A DNA stretch of 64,000 nt from Paraburkholderia phosphatilytica. Lineage in GTDB: Bacteria; Pseudomonadota; Gammaproteobacteria; Burkholderiales; Burkholderiaceae. The stretch spans positions 105,731-169,730 of the forward strand of contig NZ_QQOA01000015.1 of NCBI RefSeq assembly GCF_003443895.1, written 5' to 3'. This document shows positions 34,342-43,105 of this stretch, piece after piece. The notes under the pieces are model-generated. The model did not search any database, was not told where the DNA came from, and saw nothing but the letters and a program-made list of their open reading frames with translations. Each line of letters starts with the position of its first letter. Positions within the stretch are counted from its first letter, which is position 1. A program made the position numbers and the translations under genes.

Positions 34342-34653
34342 TCACGCCTTCTTGTTGTACGCGCTGCACCAGCCCTTGCCCGACACCTGCTTGCCCGCGA
34401 ACATCGGGCACGGTGCGAACGCATCGCCGGCTTTGCCCTGGTAAAAGCTGCAGTTGTCGCATTCCTGGCCTGCCGCGTACTTCGCGTACTTGGCCTTGTC
34501 GACCTTGGATGCGTCGGCTTTATAGCCAAGCGCCTGGGCGGTGGGATCGGTTTCGGCGACTTTCGGCGCGTCGGCGAAAGCCTGTCGGGACAGCGCGAGC
34601 GATGACGCGACGCCGATGCTCGTGATCAGAAACGTACGACGGGACGATTTCAT
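34342..34653 (-). CDS. High-potential iron-sulfur protein (HiPIP)
   Basis: A 103-residue periplasmic electron carrier. A Tat signal (SRRTFLITSIG) is cut near residue 28; the four cluster cysteines are Cys65, Cys68 (ECDNC), Cys82 (PCPMF) and Cys96 (GWCSAY), the exact HiPIP spacing for one [4Fe-4S] cluster. It probably passes electrons to an oxidase in the periplasm. It stands alone, with no partner gene next to it. Confidence 0.95.
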   Translation of the reverse strand: MKSSRRTFLITSIGVASSLALSRQAFADAPKVAETDPTAQALGYKADASKVDKAKYAKYAAGQECDNCSFYQGKAGDAFAPCPMFAGKQVSGKGWCSAYNKKA

Positions 34654-34843
34654 GGGGACTCACTCCATTGTGTCTTTGCTTTGATACGCACCGTTCTGCG
34701 ACGGCGGCCCCCAAGCATAGCAACGATGGTCGTGCGCGTGAGCACCGAAATGGCGGACATAACCGAATCCGTACTGCGTGACGCGGGATGCCGACTCGCT
34801 CAGGCGCTCACGAATTCACCCATCCGAGCAGGCATGCGCGCAC

Positions 34844-35950
34844 TCATGCGCGCCCGGCCAGCTCGCACACCCGCTGCGCGATCGCGAGCGACGCCGTGAG
34901 TCCCGGCGACTCGATCCCGAACAGGTTCACGAGCCCGCGCACGCCGTGCGCGGCCGGCCCCTGGATCACGAAGTCCGCGGCGGGTTCGCCGGGCCCCGAC
35001 AGCTTCGGCCGGATGCCCGCGTACGCCGGCTGCAGCGCGTCGTCGGGCAGCGCCGGCCAGTACGCGCGGATCGCCGCGTAGAACGACTCGGCGCGGCGCG
35101 GATCGACGTCGTAGTTGATCGTGTCGACCCATTCGACGTCCGGACCGAAACGCGCCTGGCCGCCCAGGTCGATCGTCAGATGCACGCCCAGACCGGCTTC
35201 GTTCGGCATCGGATAGATCAGCCGCGAGAACGGCGCGCGCCCCGAGATGCTGAAGTAGTTGCCGCGCGCCAGATAGAGCGGCGGCACGTGACGGCGGTCC
35301 AGACCGCGGATGCGCTTGGCCAGCGCGTTCGCGTGCAGCCCCGCGCTGTTGATCACGCAGCTCGCGCTGAGGGTGGTGGGCGATGTGCCGCCGACCTGGA
35401 TCGTGAAGCGGCCATTGGTCGCCTCGATCGCTTCGACCGGCGAGTGGAACGCGCAGATCGCGCCGTCGCGCTCGGCATCGCCCTGTAGCGCGAGCATCAG
35501 CTGATGGCTGTCGACGATGCCCGTCTGCGGCGAAAACACCGCTTCGTAGCATTCGAGCGCGGGTTCGAGCGCCTGCGCTTCCGCGCCGCTGATCCGCATC
35601 AGGTCGAGCACGCCGTTTTCCTTGCCGCGCGCGAGGATGCTTTCGAGCTGGGGCACCTGGTTGCGCGCCGTCGCCACGAGCAGCTTGCCGCAACGCTGAT
35701 GCGGCACGCCGCGCGACGCGCAGTACTCGTACAGCATCTCGCGGCCATGCACGCAGAGCGTCGCCTTCAGCGAGCCGCGCGGATAGTAGAGGCCGGCGTG
35801 AATGACTTCGCTGTTACGCGAACTCGTGCCGACACCGATCGCCTCGGCCGCTTCGAGCACGATCACCTCGCGCCCGCGCATCGCAAGCGCGCGGGCGATC
35901 GCCAGCCCGACGACACCCGCGCCGATCACCACACATTCGATCTGATCCAT
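34844..35950 (-). CDS. FAD-dependent oxidoreductase, L-2-hydroxyglutarate oxidase-like
   Basis: A 368-residue DAO-fold flavoenzyme. The FAD motif is GAGVVGLAIARALAMRG at 11-27, followed by LEAAEAIGVGTSSRNSEVIHAGLYYPRGSLK in two parts, the SRNSEVIHAG signature of the LhgO/L2HGDH group, and a C-terminal PAYAGIRPKL segment. Such enzymes oxidise L-2-hydroxyglutarate to 2-oxoglutarate. ATG 35950 is preferred to GTG 35962. Confidence 0.88.
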   Translation of the reverse strand: MDQIECVVIGAGVVGLAIARALAMRGREVIVLEAAEAIGVGTSSRNSEVIHAGLYYPRGSLKATLCVHGREMLYEYCASRGVPHQRCGKLLVATARNQVPQLESILARGKENGVLDLMRISGAEAQALEPALECYEAVFSPQTGIVDSHQLMLALQGDAERDGAICAFHSPVEAIEATNGRFTIQVGGTSPTTLSASCVINSAGLHANALAKRIRGLDRRHVPPLYLARGNYFSISGRAPFSRLIYPMPNEAGLGVHLTIDLGGQARFGPDVEWVDTINYDVDPRRAESFYAAIRAYWPALPDDALQPAYAGIRPKLSGPGEPAADFVIQGPAAHGVRGLVNLFGIESPGLTASLAIAQRVCELAGRA

Positions 35951-36176
35951 GTTCACCCGCACGACGACGCGCGTCGCGCCTGAAAATTGGCCGCCTGCAC
36001 AAGGCAGTCCGGCGGTCGCGCCTCAGTCCACCCGGCGCGCTTTCAAAAATTGTACGCCGCAGCCCGCGCATCCGACTGTGCTCCCGGCGACATGCCGTGT
36101 CTGCCGTCGAACATGACCGATAGTGTTGCGTCATCAGCAATAGTTGCCATGGCATTCAACTTGCAGACCGCAACTC

Positions 36177-36206
36177 AAACCGGCCACGCGCGAAACTGGC
36201 CGGTTT
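36177..36206. terminator. Hairpin downstream of the AAA+ ATPase gene
   Basis: A perfect ten-bp stem AAACCGGCCA/TGGCCGGTTT with a ten-base loop, 45 bases beyond the AAA+ stop codon. The T run on either side is short, so efficiency may be modest. Confidence 0.6.
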
Positions 36207-36250
36207 AATGCGCGAAACAGGCCAAAAATCGCCCGGATTCTGCAAAAAGC

Positions 36251-37228
36251 TCAGAATCCGATCGGCTTGCGGCGGGTGCCGTGATCGAGCCGGATATCCT
36301 GCGGCTCGATCTGGTCGCGGCTCGCGATCCGCGCGCTGCCGAAGCCATTCAGGATCGCCCGCCGCATCTCGCGCGGCGAACCGGCGGCGAGCACGTCGAG
36401 CGTGGCATCGCCGATCTGCTCGGGGAAGCGCGAGCCCCAGCCGTGCGCGGTGCGGATCTCGTGATAGATCGCCTGCGCGATGCGGCGCGCGCCCTCGCGG
36501 TCGGGCGCGGGAATCTCGTAGACGTTCATCCGGTTCAGGATCGGCTCGGGGATCGCGGCGGCATCGTTCGCGGTCGCGATCCAGATCACGTGACCCGCGT
36601 TGATCGGAATCTCGGCGAACTCGTCGATGAAGCCTTGCGCGGTGTCGTGTTCGAGCAGCGCGTAGAGCGCGCCGAGCGGATCGTATTGCGAGTCGCCGGT
36701 GGCCTTGTCGATCTCGTCGACGGTGATCACCGGGTTCGCGTAACTGCCGTTCACGAGCGCCTCGAACACCTTGCCCGGTTTCGCGTTCTTCCATTGCGAC
36801 GACGCGCCCGACAGGATCCAGCCCGCCGTCAGCGAGCTCATCGCGACGTACTGATACGCGGTGCCGAGCAGGCGCGCCAACTGCTTCGCGAAGTGCGTCT
36901 TGCCGATGCCGGGGTCGCCGAGCAGCAGGATCGGCATCAGTTCGAGACGGTCGTCGGTTTCGAGGCAGAGCGCGACCTGCTTGCGGACATCGTCGAGCGG
37001 CTCGGCAAAGTTGGGGAGGGTGCCGATCAGGTCGTTGATCGACGGCATGCGGTTCGGCTTCACGCAGAAGCGCAGATTGCCGACCCGGATCATTTTTTCG
37101 TAAGTTGCGCGCAGTGCTTCGTTCGCGCCATCGCCGAGTTCGTTCAGCGCGGTCTCGACGTGGTCGAGATCGTAGACCTTGCTGAACGATGCCACCGCGA
37201 TTTCCTGTTTCACCATGGCTGTTGTCAT
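36251..37228 (-). CDS. Stand-alone AAA+ ATPase resembling the Lon ATPase module
   Basis: A 325-residue AAA+ protein: Walker A GDPGIGKTH near residue 104, Walker B VITVDEIDK near 170, sensor-1 IATANDAAA and an arginine region ILNRMNVYEIPAPDR. The order and the 'N-terminal helix, P-loop, DEIDK' pattern resemble the ATPase half of Lon, but there is no serine-lysine protease domain and no protease gene adjacent. It therefore acts as a lone remodeller or has a partner elsewhere. GGGGTGA precedes the ATG. Confidence 0.85.
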   Translation of the reverse strand: MTTAMVKQEIAVASFSKVYDLDHVETALNELGDGANEALRATYEKMIRVGNLRFCVKPNRMPSINDLIGTLPNFAEPLDDVRKQVALCLETDDRLELMPILLLGDPGIGKTHFAKQLARLLGTAYQYVAMSSLTAGWILSGASSQWKNAKPGKVFEALVNGSYANPVITVDEIDKATGDSQYDPLGALYALLEHDTAQGFIDEFAEIPINAGHVIWIATANDAAAIPEPILNRMNVYEIPAPDREGARRIAQAIYHEIRTAHGWGSRFPEQIGDATLDVLAAGSPREMRRAILNGFGSARIASRDQIEPQDIRLDHGTRRKPIGF

Positions 37229-37490
37229 CGCTCACCCCGTTTTGTCGGTCCTGCCCGTTGCAGCTTCTCGTGAAAGCTGCTCCGGTTTCAGTGTAACGAC
37301 GCACAGATCGCACGCAAGCCAGCAGCCGCAAGGCTCTGCTGCTAACACGGACGGGTTGGCGTCTGCGCTGAACCTGGCCCCGCATTCGCGGTCAGAAAAG
37401 GCAGCGCCCAGGCGAGGCGCGTAAGATAAACCTCCGCCGTTCGCGGTTCAACGTACCCGACGGCGCAGTCTTTTCTGGAGATGCCACCCA

Positions 37491-37994
37491 ATGTGGAAAA
37501 CCAGTTTCGTCGGCGTGCTGCTCGGCGCCACGCTGATCGCGCAGTCCGCTCCGACGCTCGCTCAGGTGCCCGCCCAGCAGGCCGTACAGTGGCAGATCGA
37601 CGTGATGCGCGACGGTCAGATGGTCGACTCGTTCAGCGCGACGACCACCGTCGGCCAGGCGCGCACCGATACGCACCACCATCCGGTCACGCACGATGTC
37701 GGCTGCAAGAATGAACCGGCCGGCAGCATCGACCTGTCGCGCACGCTGACGGTCTCGCCGCTCAACGCGGACCCGAATCACGTCACGCTCGCGATCGAAG
37801 CGCAGGAAACGCTCGAAGACGACAGCCATCCGATCACCATCGAAGGCTGCAAGCTGCCGCCGCAGCCGCGCCAGGTGAGCGCGAGCCACCCCGGCATGGT
37901 GCTGAACGGCGACGAGTGGAACAGCTGGACGATCGTCGACAAGAACCCACAGCTCGTCTACCGCGTGCGTGCCCATCTCGTGAGCCAGCCGTGA
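37491..37994 (+). CDS. Secreted protein of unknown function
   Basis: A 167-residue protein with a cleavable signal peptide (TLIAQSAPTLAQ, cut near residue 25). The mature part is probably all-beta (VQWQIDVMRDGQMVDSFSATTTVG) with two Cys, in VGCKN and EGCKL, that could form a disulfide. I do not recognise the family. It shares a four-base overlap with the EEP nuclease gene downstream. Confidence 0.8.
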   Translation: MWKTSFVGVLLGATLIAQSAPTLAQVPAQQAVQWQIDVMRDGQMVDSFSATTTVGQARTDTHHHPVTHDVGCKNEPAGSIDLSRTLTVSPLNADPNHVTLAIEAQETLEDDSHPITIEGCKLPPQPRQVSASHPGMVLNGDEWNSWTIVDKNPQLVYRVRAHLVSQP

Positions 37995-38887
37995 AAACGC
38001 ACCTGACGCGTGCGAAAGCGCTCGTGATGCGCAATCGCAAGCTGCATGACGAGCGCCGCACCTTGACACCGCACGACGTGGATCGTGGCATGCGAAATCT
38101 CGAACAAGCGGTAGCCGATACCGCGCCTGACCGCGATTTCATCGCGGTCAGCTGGAATCTTCACAAAGGCCGCTCGCCGCTCGGTTTTCAGGCGTGGCAG
38201 GCGATGCAGCGCTGGGTTCAGTCCACGCACGCGGACGCGTATTTCCTGCAGGAAGCGATGGCGCGGCGCATGCCGGCGCCGGTGCTGTCGTCCACCTTCG
38301 GCGCGCAGCTCGGCGATCCGCTCGAAGACGTCTGGCACTGCCAGGCGACCGAGATCGCTCGCTCGCTGCAGTTGCAGATCGCGCTCGGCCCGAACGTGTT
38401 CAAGCCGTCCTGGCGGCATGGCAACGCGATCCTGTCGCCGCATCCGCTCGACCTCGGCGGCCGCTGGGACATTTCGGCACACCGCTTCGAGCGACGCGGT
38501 CTGCTGGTGGCGCGCGCAACCTTCGCTGGCCAGTCGGTCACGCTGCTGTGCGCGCATCTCGCGTTGACGCGCCAGGCGCGGCTGCGCCAGATGGAGTGGA
38601 TCGCCCACTGGATCGCGAAGGAAGCGCCCGAGGGCCCGCTCGTGCTGGCGGGCGACTTCAACGACTGGCGCAACGACTCGGTGCCCCTCTTCGGCGAGCA
38701 CGACATGCAGGAAGTGGCGACGCTGCTCGGCGAGCCGGCGCGCACGTTTCCCGCGTTCTCGCCCGCGCTCGCGCTGGACAAGATGTTCGTGCGCGGCATG
38801 AAGCCGGTCGAGCGGATCCAGCCGGCGCAGGAAACCGCGTGGCTGTCCGATCATCTGCCGTATATCGCGCGGCTGCGGATTGCCTGA
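37991..38887 (+). CDS. Endonuclease/exonuclease/phosphatase family protein, YbhP-like
   Basis: A 298-residue protein of the DNase I-like EEP fold: SWNLHKGRSP (catalytic Asn/metal), FLQEAM (Glu), LVLAGDFNDWRND (Asp/Asn) and LSDHLPYIARL (Asp-His pair) in the expected order. In E. coli the like protein YbhP sits beside cardiolipin synthase ClsB; no such gene is seen here. Substrate could be a nucleic acid or phospholipid. Initiation at GTG 37991 within GTGA shared with the previous stop. Confidence 0.87.
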   Translation: MKTHLTRAKALVMRNRKLHDERRTLTPHDVDRGMRNLEQAVADTAPDRDFIAVSWNLHKGRSPLGFQAWQAMQRWVQSTHADAYFLQEAMARRMPAPVLSSTFGAQLGDPLEDVWHCQATEIARSLQLQIALGPNVFKPSWRHGNAILSPHPLDLGGRWDISAHRFERRGLLVARATFAGQSVTLLCAHLALTRQARLRQMEWIAHWIAKEAPEGPLVLAGDFNDWRNDSVPLFGEHDMQEVATLLGEPARTFPAFSPALALDKMFVRGMKPVERIQPAQETAWLSDHLPYIARLRIA

Positions 38888-39358
38888 GCCGGTGCGGCGT
38901 TTCGCAGTTCGAGCGTCGAATTCAGCGCTTCAGTGAGCCTTCGTCCTGCTACCGCGCGCAAAATCCACGCTGCAAAAGCCCCGCCGCGACGCGCGGCTAA
39001 TCGGCCCCATCCCGAAACTTCAAGTATCATCGACGGTCCGTCGTCCGGATCGCTGACGCACGTGCGATCCCGGTCCGCTGGCCGTAGGCGGCACCGTAGC
39101 GCTTCACTCCAGTGCTTCGACACCGCGAGACACGCAACGCCACCCCGGCGTGTCCGAACCCGCGCCGCCACCCTCCGGCAGCAGGCGCGGTAAAATAGCG
39201 GATTGCGCATCGTCTTGCCGTGTTATTTGCGCTGCTTCGCCGCTTTCCGTGTGTTTTTGCGTGCCGTTTCCGCGGGCCGAGTATTTTCGCCGTCTCGCGC
39301 TTTTCGCGCCCGCCGACACGTTCGTCTGGCCGCACTGTTTTCGCACCATCCAGGAATC
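38888..39358. other. Upstream region of fpr
   Basis: About 470 bases without a supported gene. It should hold the fpr promoter; T-rich, alternating TTTT/CGC text near 39210-39340 is notable but not a recognised element. Confidence 0.4.
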
Positions 39359-40129
39359 ATGAGCAACCTGAATCCACAAACCGTCCTGAGCGTCCATCAC
39401 TGGACCGACACGCTTTTCAGCTTCACCTGCACGCGCGACGCGGCGTTCCGCTTCGAAAACGGCCAGTTCACGATGGTCGGCCTCGAAGTCGAGGGCAAGC
39501 CGCTGATCCGCGCCTACAGCATGGCGAGCGCGAACTACGAAGAGAACCTCGAATTCCTGAGCATCAAGGTGCAGGACGGCCCGCTGACGTCGCGGCTGCA
39601 GCACCTGAAGGTGGGCGACCAGGTGCTGATCGGCAAGAAGCCGACCGGCACGCTGATGGCCGACAACCTGCTGCCCGGCAAGACGCTGTGGCTGCTCTCC
39701 ACCGGCACGGGCCTCGCGCCGTTCATGTCGATCATTAAAGATCCGGACGTGTACGACCGCTACGAGCGAGTCGTGCTGACGCACACCTGCCGTTTCGTCG
39801 ACGAGCTCGCGTACAAGGAATACATCACCGACCATCTGCCGGCGCACGAGCATCTGGGCGAGCTGATTCAGGAAAAGCTGGTCTACTACCCGACAGTCAC
39901 CCGTGAAGCGTTCGCGAACCGCGGCCGCATCACCGACCTGATCGAGACGAAGAAGCTGTTCGAAGACCTCGACCTGCCGCACTTCTCGCTGGAAAACGAC
40001 CGCGTGATGCTCTGCGGCAGCCCGCACATGCTGCGCGACACGCGCGAACTGCTGGACAGCATGGGCTTCCAGGAAGGCAGCAACAACAAGCCGGGTCACT
40101 ACGTGATCGAAAAGGCGTTCGTCGGCTGA
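39359..40129 (+). CDS. fpr: Ferredoxin/flavodoxin--NADP+ reductase
   Basis: A 256-residue FAD enzyme that moves electrons between NADPH and ferredoxin or flavodoxin. FAD-binding RAYSMASANYEE (RxYS) is near residue 51, the NADP-binding STGTGLAPFMS near 110, and the C-terminus YVIEKAFVG resembles the bacterial subclass II reductases. The ATG follows AGGAATC. Often induced by oxidative stress; no SoxR-like site was recognised upstream. Confidence 0.96.
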   Translation: MSNLNPQTVLSVHHWTDTLFSFTCTRDAAFRFENGQFTMVGLEVEGKPLIRAYSMASANYEENLEFLSIKVQDGPLTSRLQHLKVGDQVLIGKKPTGTLMADNLLPGKTLWLLSTGTGLAPFMSIIKDPDVYDRYERVVLTHTCRFVDELAYKEYITDHLPAHEHLGELIQEKLVYYPTVTREAFANRGRITDLIETKKLFEDLDLPHFSLENDRVMLCGSPHMLRDTRELLDSMGFQEGSNNKPGHYVIEKAFVG

Positions 40130-40167
40130 TTTTTGCGGCGCCTGGGTGCGCCGCTGGCGGAATCAGG

Positions 40168-40202
40168 AAAACCGGAGCTCGTGAGGGCTTCGGTTTTTTT
40201 AT
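40168..40202 (+). terminator. Terminator of fpr
   Basis: AAAACCGgAGC...GCTtCGGTTTT with one mismatch in an eleven-base stem, then a run of seven T. It lies 39 bases after the fpr stop. Confidence 0.85.
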
Positions 40203-40256
40203 TTGTTGATTCGAGCATCGCCAACGGTCCAGGCGGGCTGCCGTTGCGCCCAGCCG

Positions 40257-40652
40257 TCAAGGCATGCGTGCGGCCTGTCCCTGCTTCGTCAGTAGCGAGA
40301 CCGCTTTCCTGTCGAAGGACACGAAAGTTTCCGCGCCTAGCCAGGTGCCGTCATACGCGATGACGCCGTCCGCAAAATCTCCGCCGGCTTCGAGAATCGC
40401 GAGGCCAGCCTCGACTGCCGGGCGGTTCATGACGACTTTGTCCGTGGCGATCAACGCGCGGATTGCCGCGGCAATGTCGACGGTGCCAAAGCTGTAGACC
40501 CTGCGCAGCACCCAGATGAACTCGCACAGGCACGGCAACGAAACCGCAATCAGCGAAGCCTCTTTCAGTACTTTGTCCGCAGCACGCGCTTGCGCCTCAT
40601 CGTCCCGCACGACACCGCGAACCAGCACATTCGTATCGACGGTGACCTTCAT
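40257..40652 (-). CDS. vapC: VapC-type PIN-domain toxin
   Basis: A 131-residue PIN-domain ribonuclease. The catalytic acids are present: Asp6 (VDTNVL), Glu44 (LCEF), Asp92/Asp95 (GDFADGVIA) and Asp114 (SFDRKA). VapC toxins cleave tRNA or rRNA under Mg2+. The gene overlaps vapB by four bases. Confidence 0.93.
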   Translation of the reverse strand: MKVTVDTNVLVRGVVRDDEAQARAADKVLKEASLIAVSLPCLCEFIWVLRRVYSFGTVDIAAAIRALIATDKVVMNRPAVEAGLAILEAGGDFADGVIAYDGTWLGAETFVSFDRKAVSLLTKQGQAARMP

Positions 40653-40900
40653 TCCTCACCTGCCCAACCTGCGGCGGCGGCGTCGTTCATTTCCTCGATG
40701 GTTGCGACCTTTCTGGTCTTGCCCGCAAGCAAGCCGAGAAAGCCGTCGATCGTTCCGGTCGACCGGGCGGCCTTCAATTCGGCCCGGCCATCGGGTAACA
40801 GGTCCAGTTCGACCTTCTCGCCAGGCTTGATACCGAGGTGCTGCAGTACCTCTTTCCGAAATGTCACCTGGCCCCGCGCGGTGACGGTTAGCGTGCTCAT
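40649..40900 (-). CDS. vapB: VapB-type (AbrB-fold) antitoxin
   Basis: An 83-residue antitoxin with an N-terminal swapped-hairpin AbrB domain (STLTVTARGQVTFRKEVLQHLGIKPGEKVELD) and a C-terminal toxin-binding tail (VATIEEMNDAAAAGW). ATG 40900 is preferred over 40921 because GGAGGT sits just before it. The upstream DNA has two palindromes suited to autoregulation. Confidence 0.92.
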   Translation of the reverse strand: MSTLTVTARGQVTFRKEVLQHLGIKPGEKVELDLLPDGRAELKAARSTGTIDGFLGLLAGKTRKVATIEEMNDAAAAGWAGEE

Positions 40901-40910
40901 GTCGCTACCT

Positions 40911-40951
40911 CCATTGATCAATGGCTAAATTGTAATGCAAATATGCATTAC
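40911..40951. promoter_or_regulatory. Two palindromes, probable VapB/VapBC operators
   Basis: CCATTGATCAATGG (40911-40924) is a perfect 14-base palindrome over the ribosome site. GTAATGCA-aata-TGCATTAC (40932-40951) is a perfect eight-base inverted repeat with a four-base spacer. Both lie just upstream of vapB, where VapBC complexes bind. Confidence 0.6.
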
Positions 40952-41351
40952 CTCCAAGACTGCAGACCAGAAGGGACCAGGTGGGTTACAAATTCCGACG
41001 CCAGGGTTACCCCGAACTGTCGGATTTTTCCGACATGCGAGCGCGTTTGTCACATTGTTCTCATGATGATTTGCTTCAAATGTGCACGCTAAGTATTGAA
41101 GAAACTGCAATTTTTCTTTTTTTAAGATATGATCGCGGCGCAATGCGTATGGAATTAACATTCACATCCGCATCGCGCCCTGCATGTAACCAATTGTAAA
41201 TTTCGTTACGTCTTTCGTAGCGAAAACATCCGTCGCGGCAGTAGGCGACGGTCCAGCTTGTCAGGCCAGAAAATCGCATGATGCTTTTTGCATTCGCGCC
41301 ATCGACGCGCACCGGGCTCGCAGTCAGAGCCGCTTCCTGAGAGGGAGAGTC
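40952..41351. other. AT-rich promoter region of the two-component pair
   Basis: About 400 bases, much richer in A+T than the neighbourhood (for example a TTTTTCTTTTTTTAAGATATGAT patch near 41110-41133), between vapB and the histidine kinase. It holds the kinase promoter; no gene was supported. Confidence 0.45.
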
Positions 41352-42311
41352 ATGGATACGTCGATCGTCGTTCCGGTCAACCTGCATGCTGTTTCGTTAT
41401 CGCCCGAAGCCGGCGAGGCGCTGCCACCGTCGTTCGATCCGCTCGTCGAAGTCCGCGCCGCCGCGAAAGTGTCGGCCGCCGCGCTGTCCACCGAATCCCC
41501 CGATCCTGTCGAAGTCGCCGAACTGCGTGAACGCGTGCGCGCGCTCGCCGCGGCGCTCGTCAGCGCGCAGGAAGCCGCGCACCGCCACATCGCGCGCGAG
41601 CTGCACGACAGCGCCGGCGCGGAGCTGACCGGTGCGCATTTCTCGCTTGCCGGCATCGACACCTGGCTGCCCGCCGACGCGCCGCCACAGTGCGTCGACG
41701 CGCTCGCCGCCGCGCAGCGCTCGCTCCAGGCCGTCTGCGAGACGACGCGCCGCATCGTCGCCGATCTGCATGGCCCGACGCTCGAGCGCGGCCTCGTCAA
41801 CGCGCTGTCGCGCTGGACCCGCGAATTCGCGAGCCGCACCGGGCTGCGCGTGAGCCTCACCACCGCTGCCGACCGGCGCCTCGCCCGGCTGCCCGCGGAG
41901 TCCGCGCTGGCCGTGTTTCGCGTCGCGCAGGAGGCGCTGAACAACGTCGCGAAGCACGCGAGGGCATCGGCCGCTGACATCGCGATCGAACACGACGACG
42001 AGTTCCTCACGCTGATCGTCAAGGACGACGGCATCGGCGCCACCGAACGCCGCCGCAGCGGCCAGTTCGGCATCGGCGGGATGCGGGCGCGCTGCGAAGC
42101 CTTCGACGGCACGTTCCAGATCGACCTCGCGAAGCCGGGTGAACGCAAGTCACGTGGCAGCAAGACCGGCACCGCAGGCACCACGGTCCGCGCGAGCTTC
42201 GCATGGCGCGCACTGCTCGCGCGCGTCGAAGCCGACGCGCCGCGCGTCACGTCGCGCGCATCGCGTGCGCCCCGTACATCGCGCAAGCAGACCAGCACGA
42301 AGGGTTCATGA
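41352..42311 (+). CDS. Soluble NarL-type sensor histidine kinase without a sensor domain
   Basis: A 319-residue kinase of the HisKA_3 class. Residues 1-65 are low-complexity with no membrane segment or known sensor fold. The dimerisation/phosphoacceptor region is RHIARELHDSAGAELTG with His85; the ATPase domain has N-box EALNNVAKHA, G-box DDGIGATE and GIGGMRAR. A basic tail (SRASRAPRTSRKQ) ends the protein. It is coupled to the response regulator by a four-base overlap. The signal must be sensed in the cytoplasm or through another protein. Confidence 0.9.
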   Translation: MDTSIVVPVNLHAVSLSPEAGEALPPSFDPLVEVRAAAKVSAAALSTESPDPVEVAELRERVRALAAALVSAQEAAHRHIARELHDSAGAELTGAHFSLAGIDTWLPADAPPQCVDALAAAQRSLQAVCETTRRIVADLHGPTLERGLVNALSRWTREFASRTGLRVSLTTAADRRLARLPAESALAVFRVAQEALNNVAKHARASAADIAIEHDDEFLTLIVKDDGIGATERRRSGQFGIGGMRARCEAFDGTFQIDLAKPGERKSRGSKTGTAGTTVRASFAWRALLARVEADAPRVTSRASRAPRTSRKQTSTKGS

Positions 42312-42964
42312 GCCTGCGCATCCTCCTCGTCGACGATCACATCGTCGTGCGCCAGGGCGTACGGCAGTTGCTGCTCGATCGCGGGATCGCGCGGCACGTG
42401 GTGGAAACCGATACCGGCAGCGCCGCGCTGATGAGCGTGTCGAACGAACCGTTCGACGTCGTGCTGCTCGACATCTCGCTGCCCGACATGAACGGCGTCG
42501 AAGTGCTGAAGCGCATCAAGCGCAAGTCGCCGCGCATGCCGGTGCTGATGTTCTCGATGTATCGCGAGGACCAGTACGCGGTGCGTGCGCTGAAGGCAGG
42601 CGCGGCGGGCTATCTGTCGAAGACGGTCGACGCGGCGCAGATGACGGGCGCGATCCAGCAGGTCGCGGCCGGCCGCAAGTACGTGAGTCCGGCGATGGCC
42701 GAGGCGCTCGCCGACTACGTGTCGTTCGACGGCGAGCAGCTTCCGCACGAAAAGCTCTCCGACCGCGAGTACCAGACGCTGTGCATGCTCGCGTCCGGCA
42801 AGCGGCTGACCGACATCGCGGAGACGCTGTCGCTGTCGGTGAAGACGGTCAGCGTGTACCGCACGCGTCTGCTCGAAAAGATGAAGCTCAAGAACAACGC
42901 CGAGCTCACCTTCTATGTGATGAGCAACCGGCTCGTCGACCTGAATCCGGTGATGACCGCCTGA
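42308..42964 (+). CDS. NarL/FixJ-family response regulator
   Basis: A 218-residue regulator. The receiver domain has acidic DD at 9-10, phosphoacceptor Asp55 (VLLDISLPD) and Lys near 105 (GYLSK). A LuxR-type helix-turn-helix spans about 150-205 (LSDREYQTLCMLASGK; KTVSVYRTRLLEKM). It is the cognate partner of the overlapping kinase. Targets unknown; the amino acid permease gene follows 141 bases later. Confidence 0.93.
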   Translation: MSLRILLVDDHIVVRQGVRQLLLDRGIARHVVETDTGSAALMSVSNEPFDVVLLDISLPDMNGVEVLKRIKRKSPRMPVLMFSMYREDQYAVRALKAGAAGYLSKTVDAAQMTGAIQQVAAGRKYVSPAMAEALADYVSFDGEQLPHEKLSDREYQTLCMLASGKRLTDIAETLSLSVKTVSVYRTRLLEKMKLKNNAELTFYVMSNRLVDLNPVMTA

Positions 42965-43105
42965 GCGGCGCGCCTTCCCCTCCATCCCTCCGATGCGTCG
43001 TTTTGCCCCCGCCGGCCAGGCGCGGCGCGCGCATCCGCTAAACTCGCGGGTTTTCCCTGACCAAGGCGCCGCCGCAAGCCGCGCCCAAGAGAAGACTCAC
43101 CGCAC

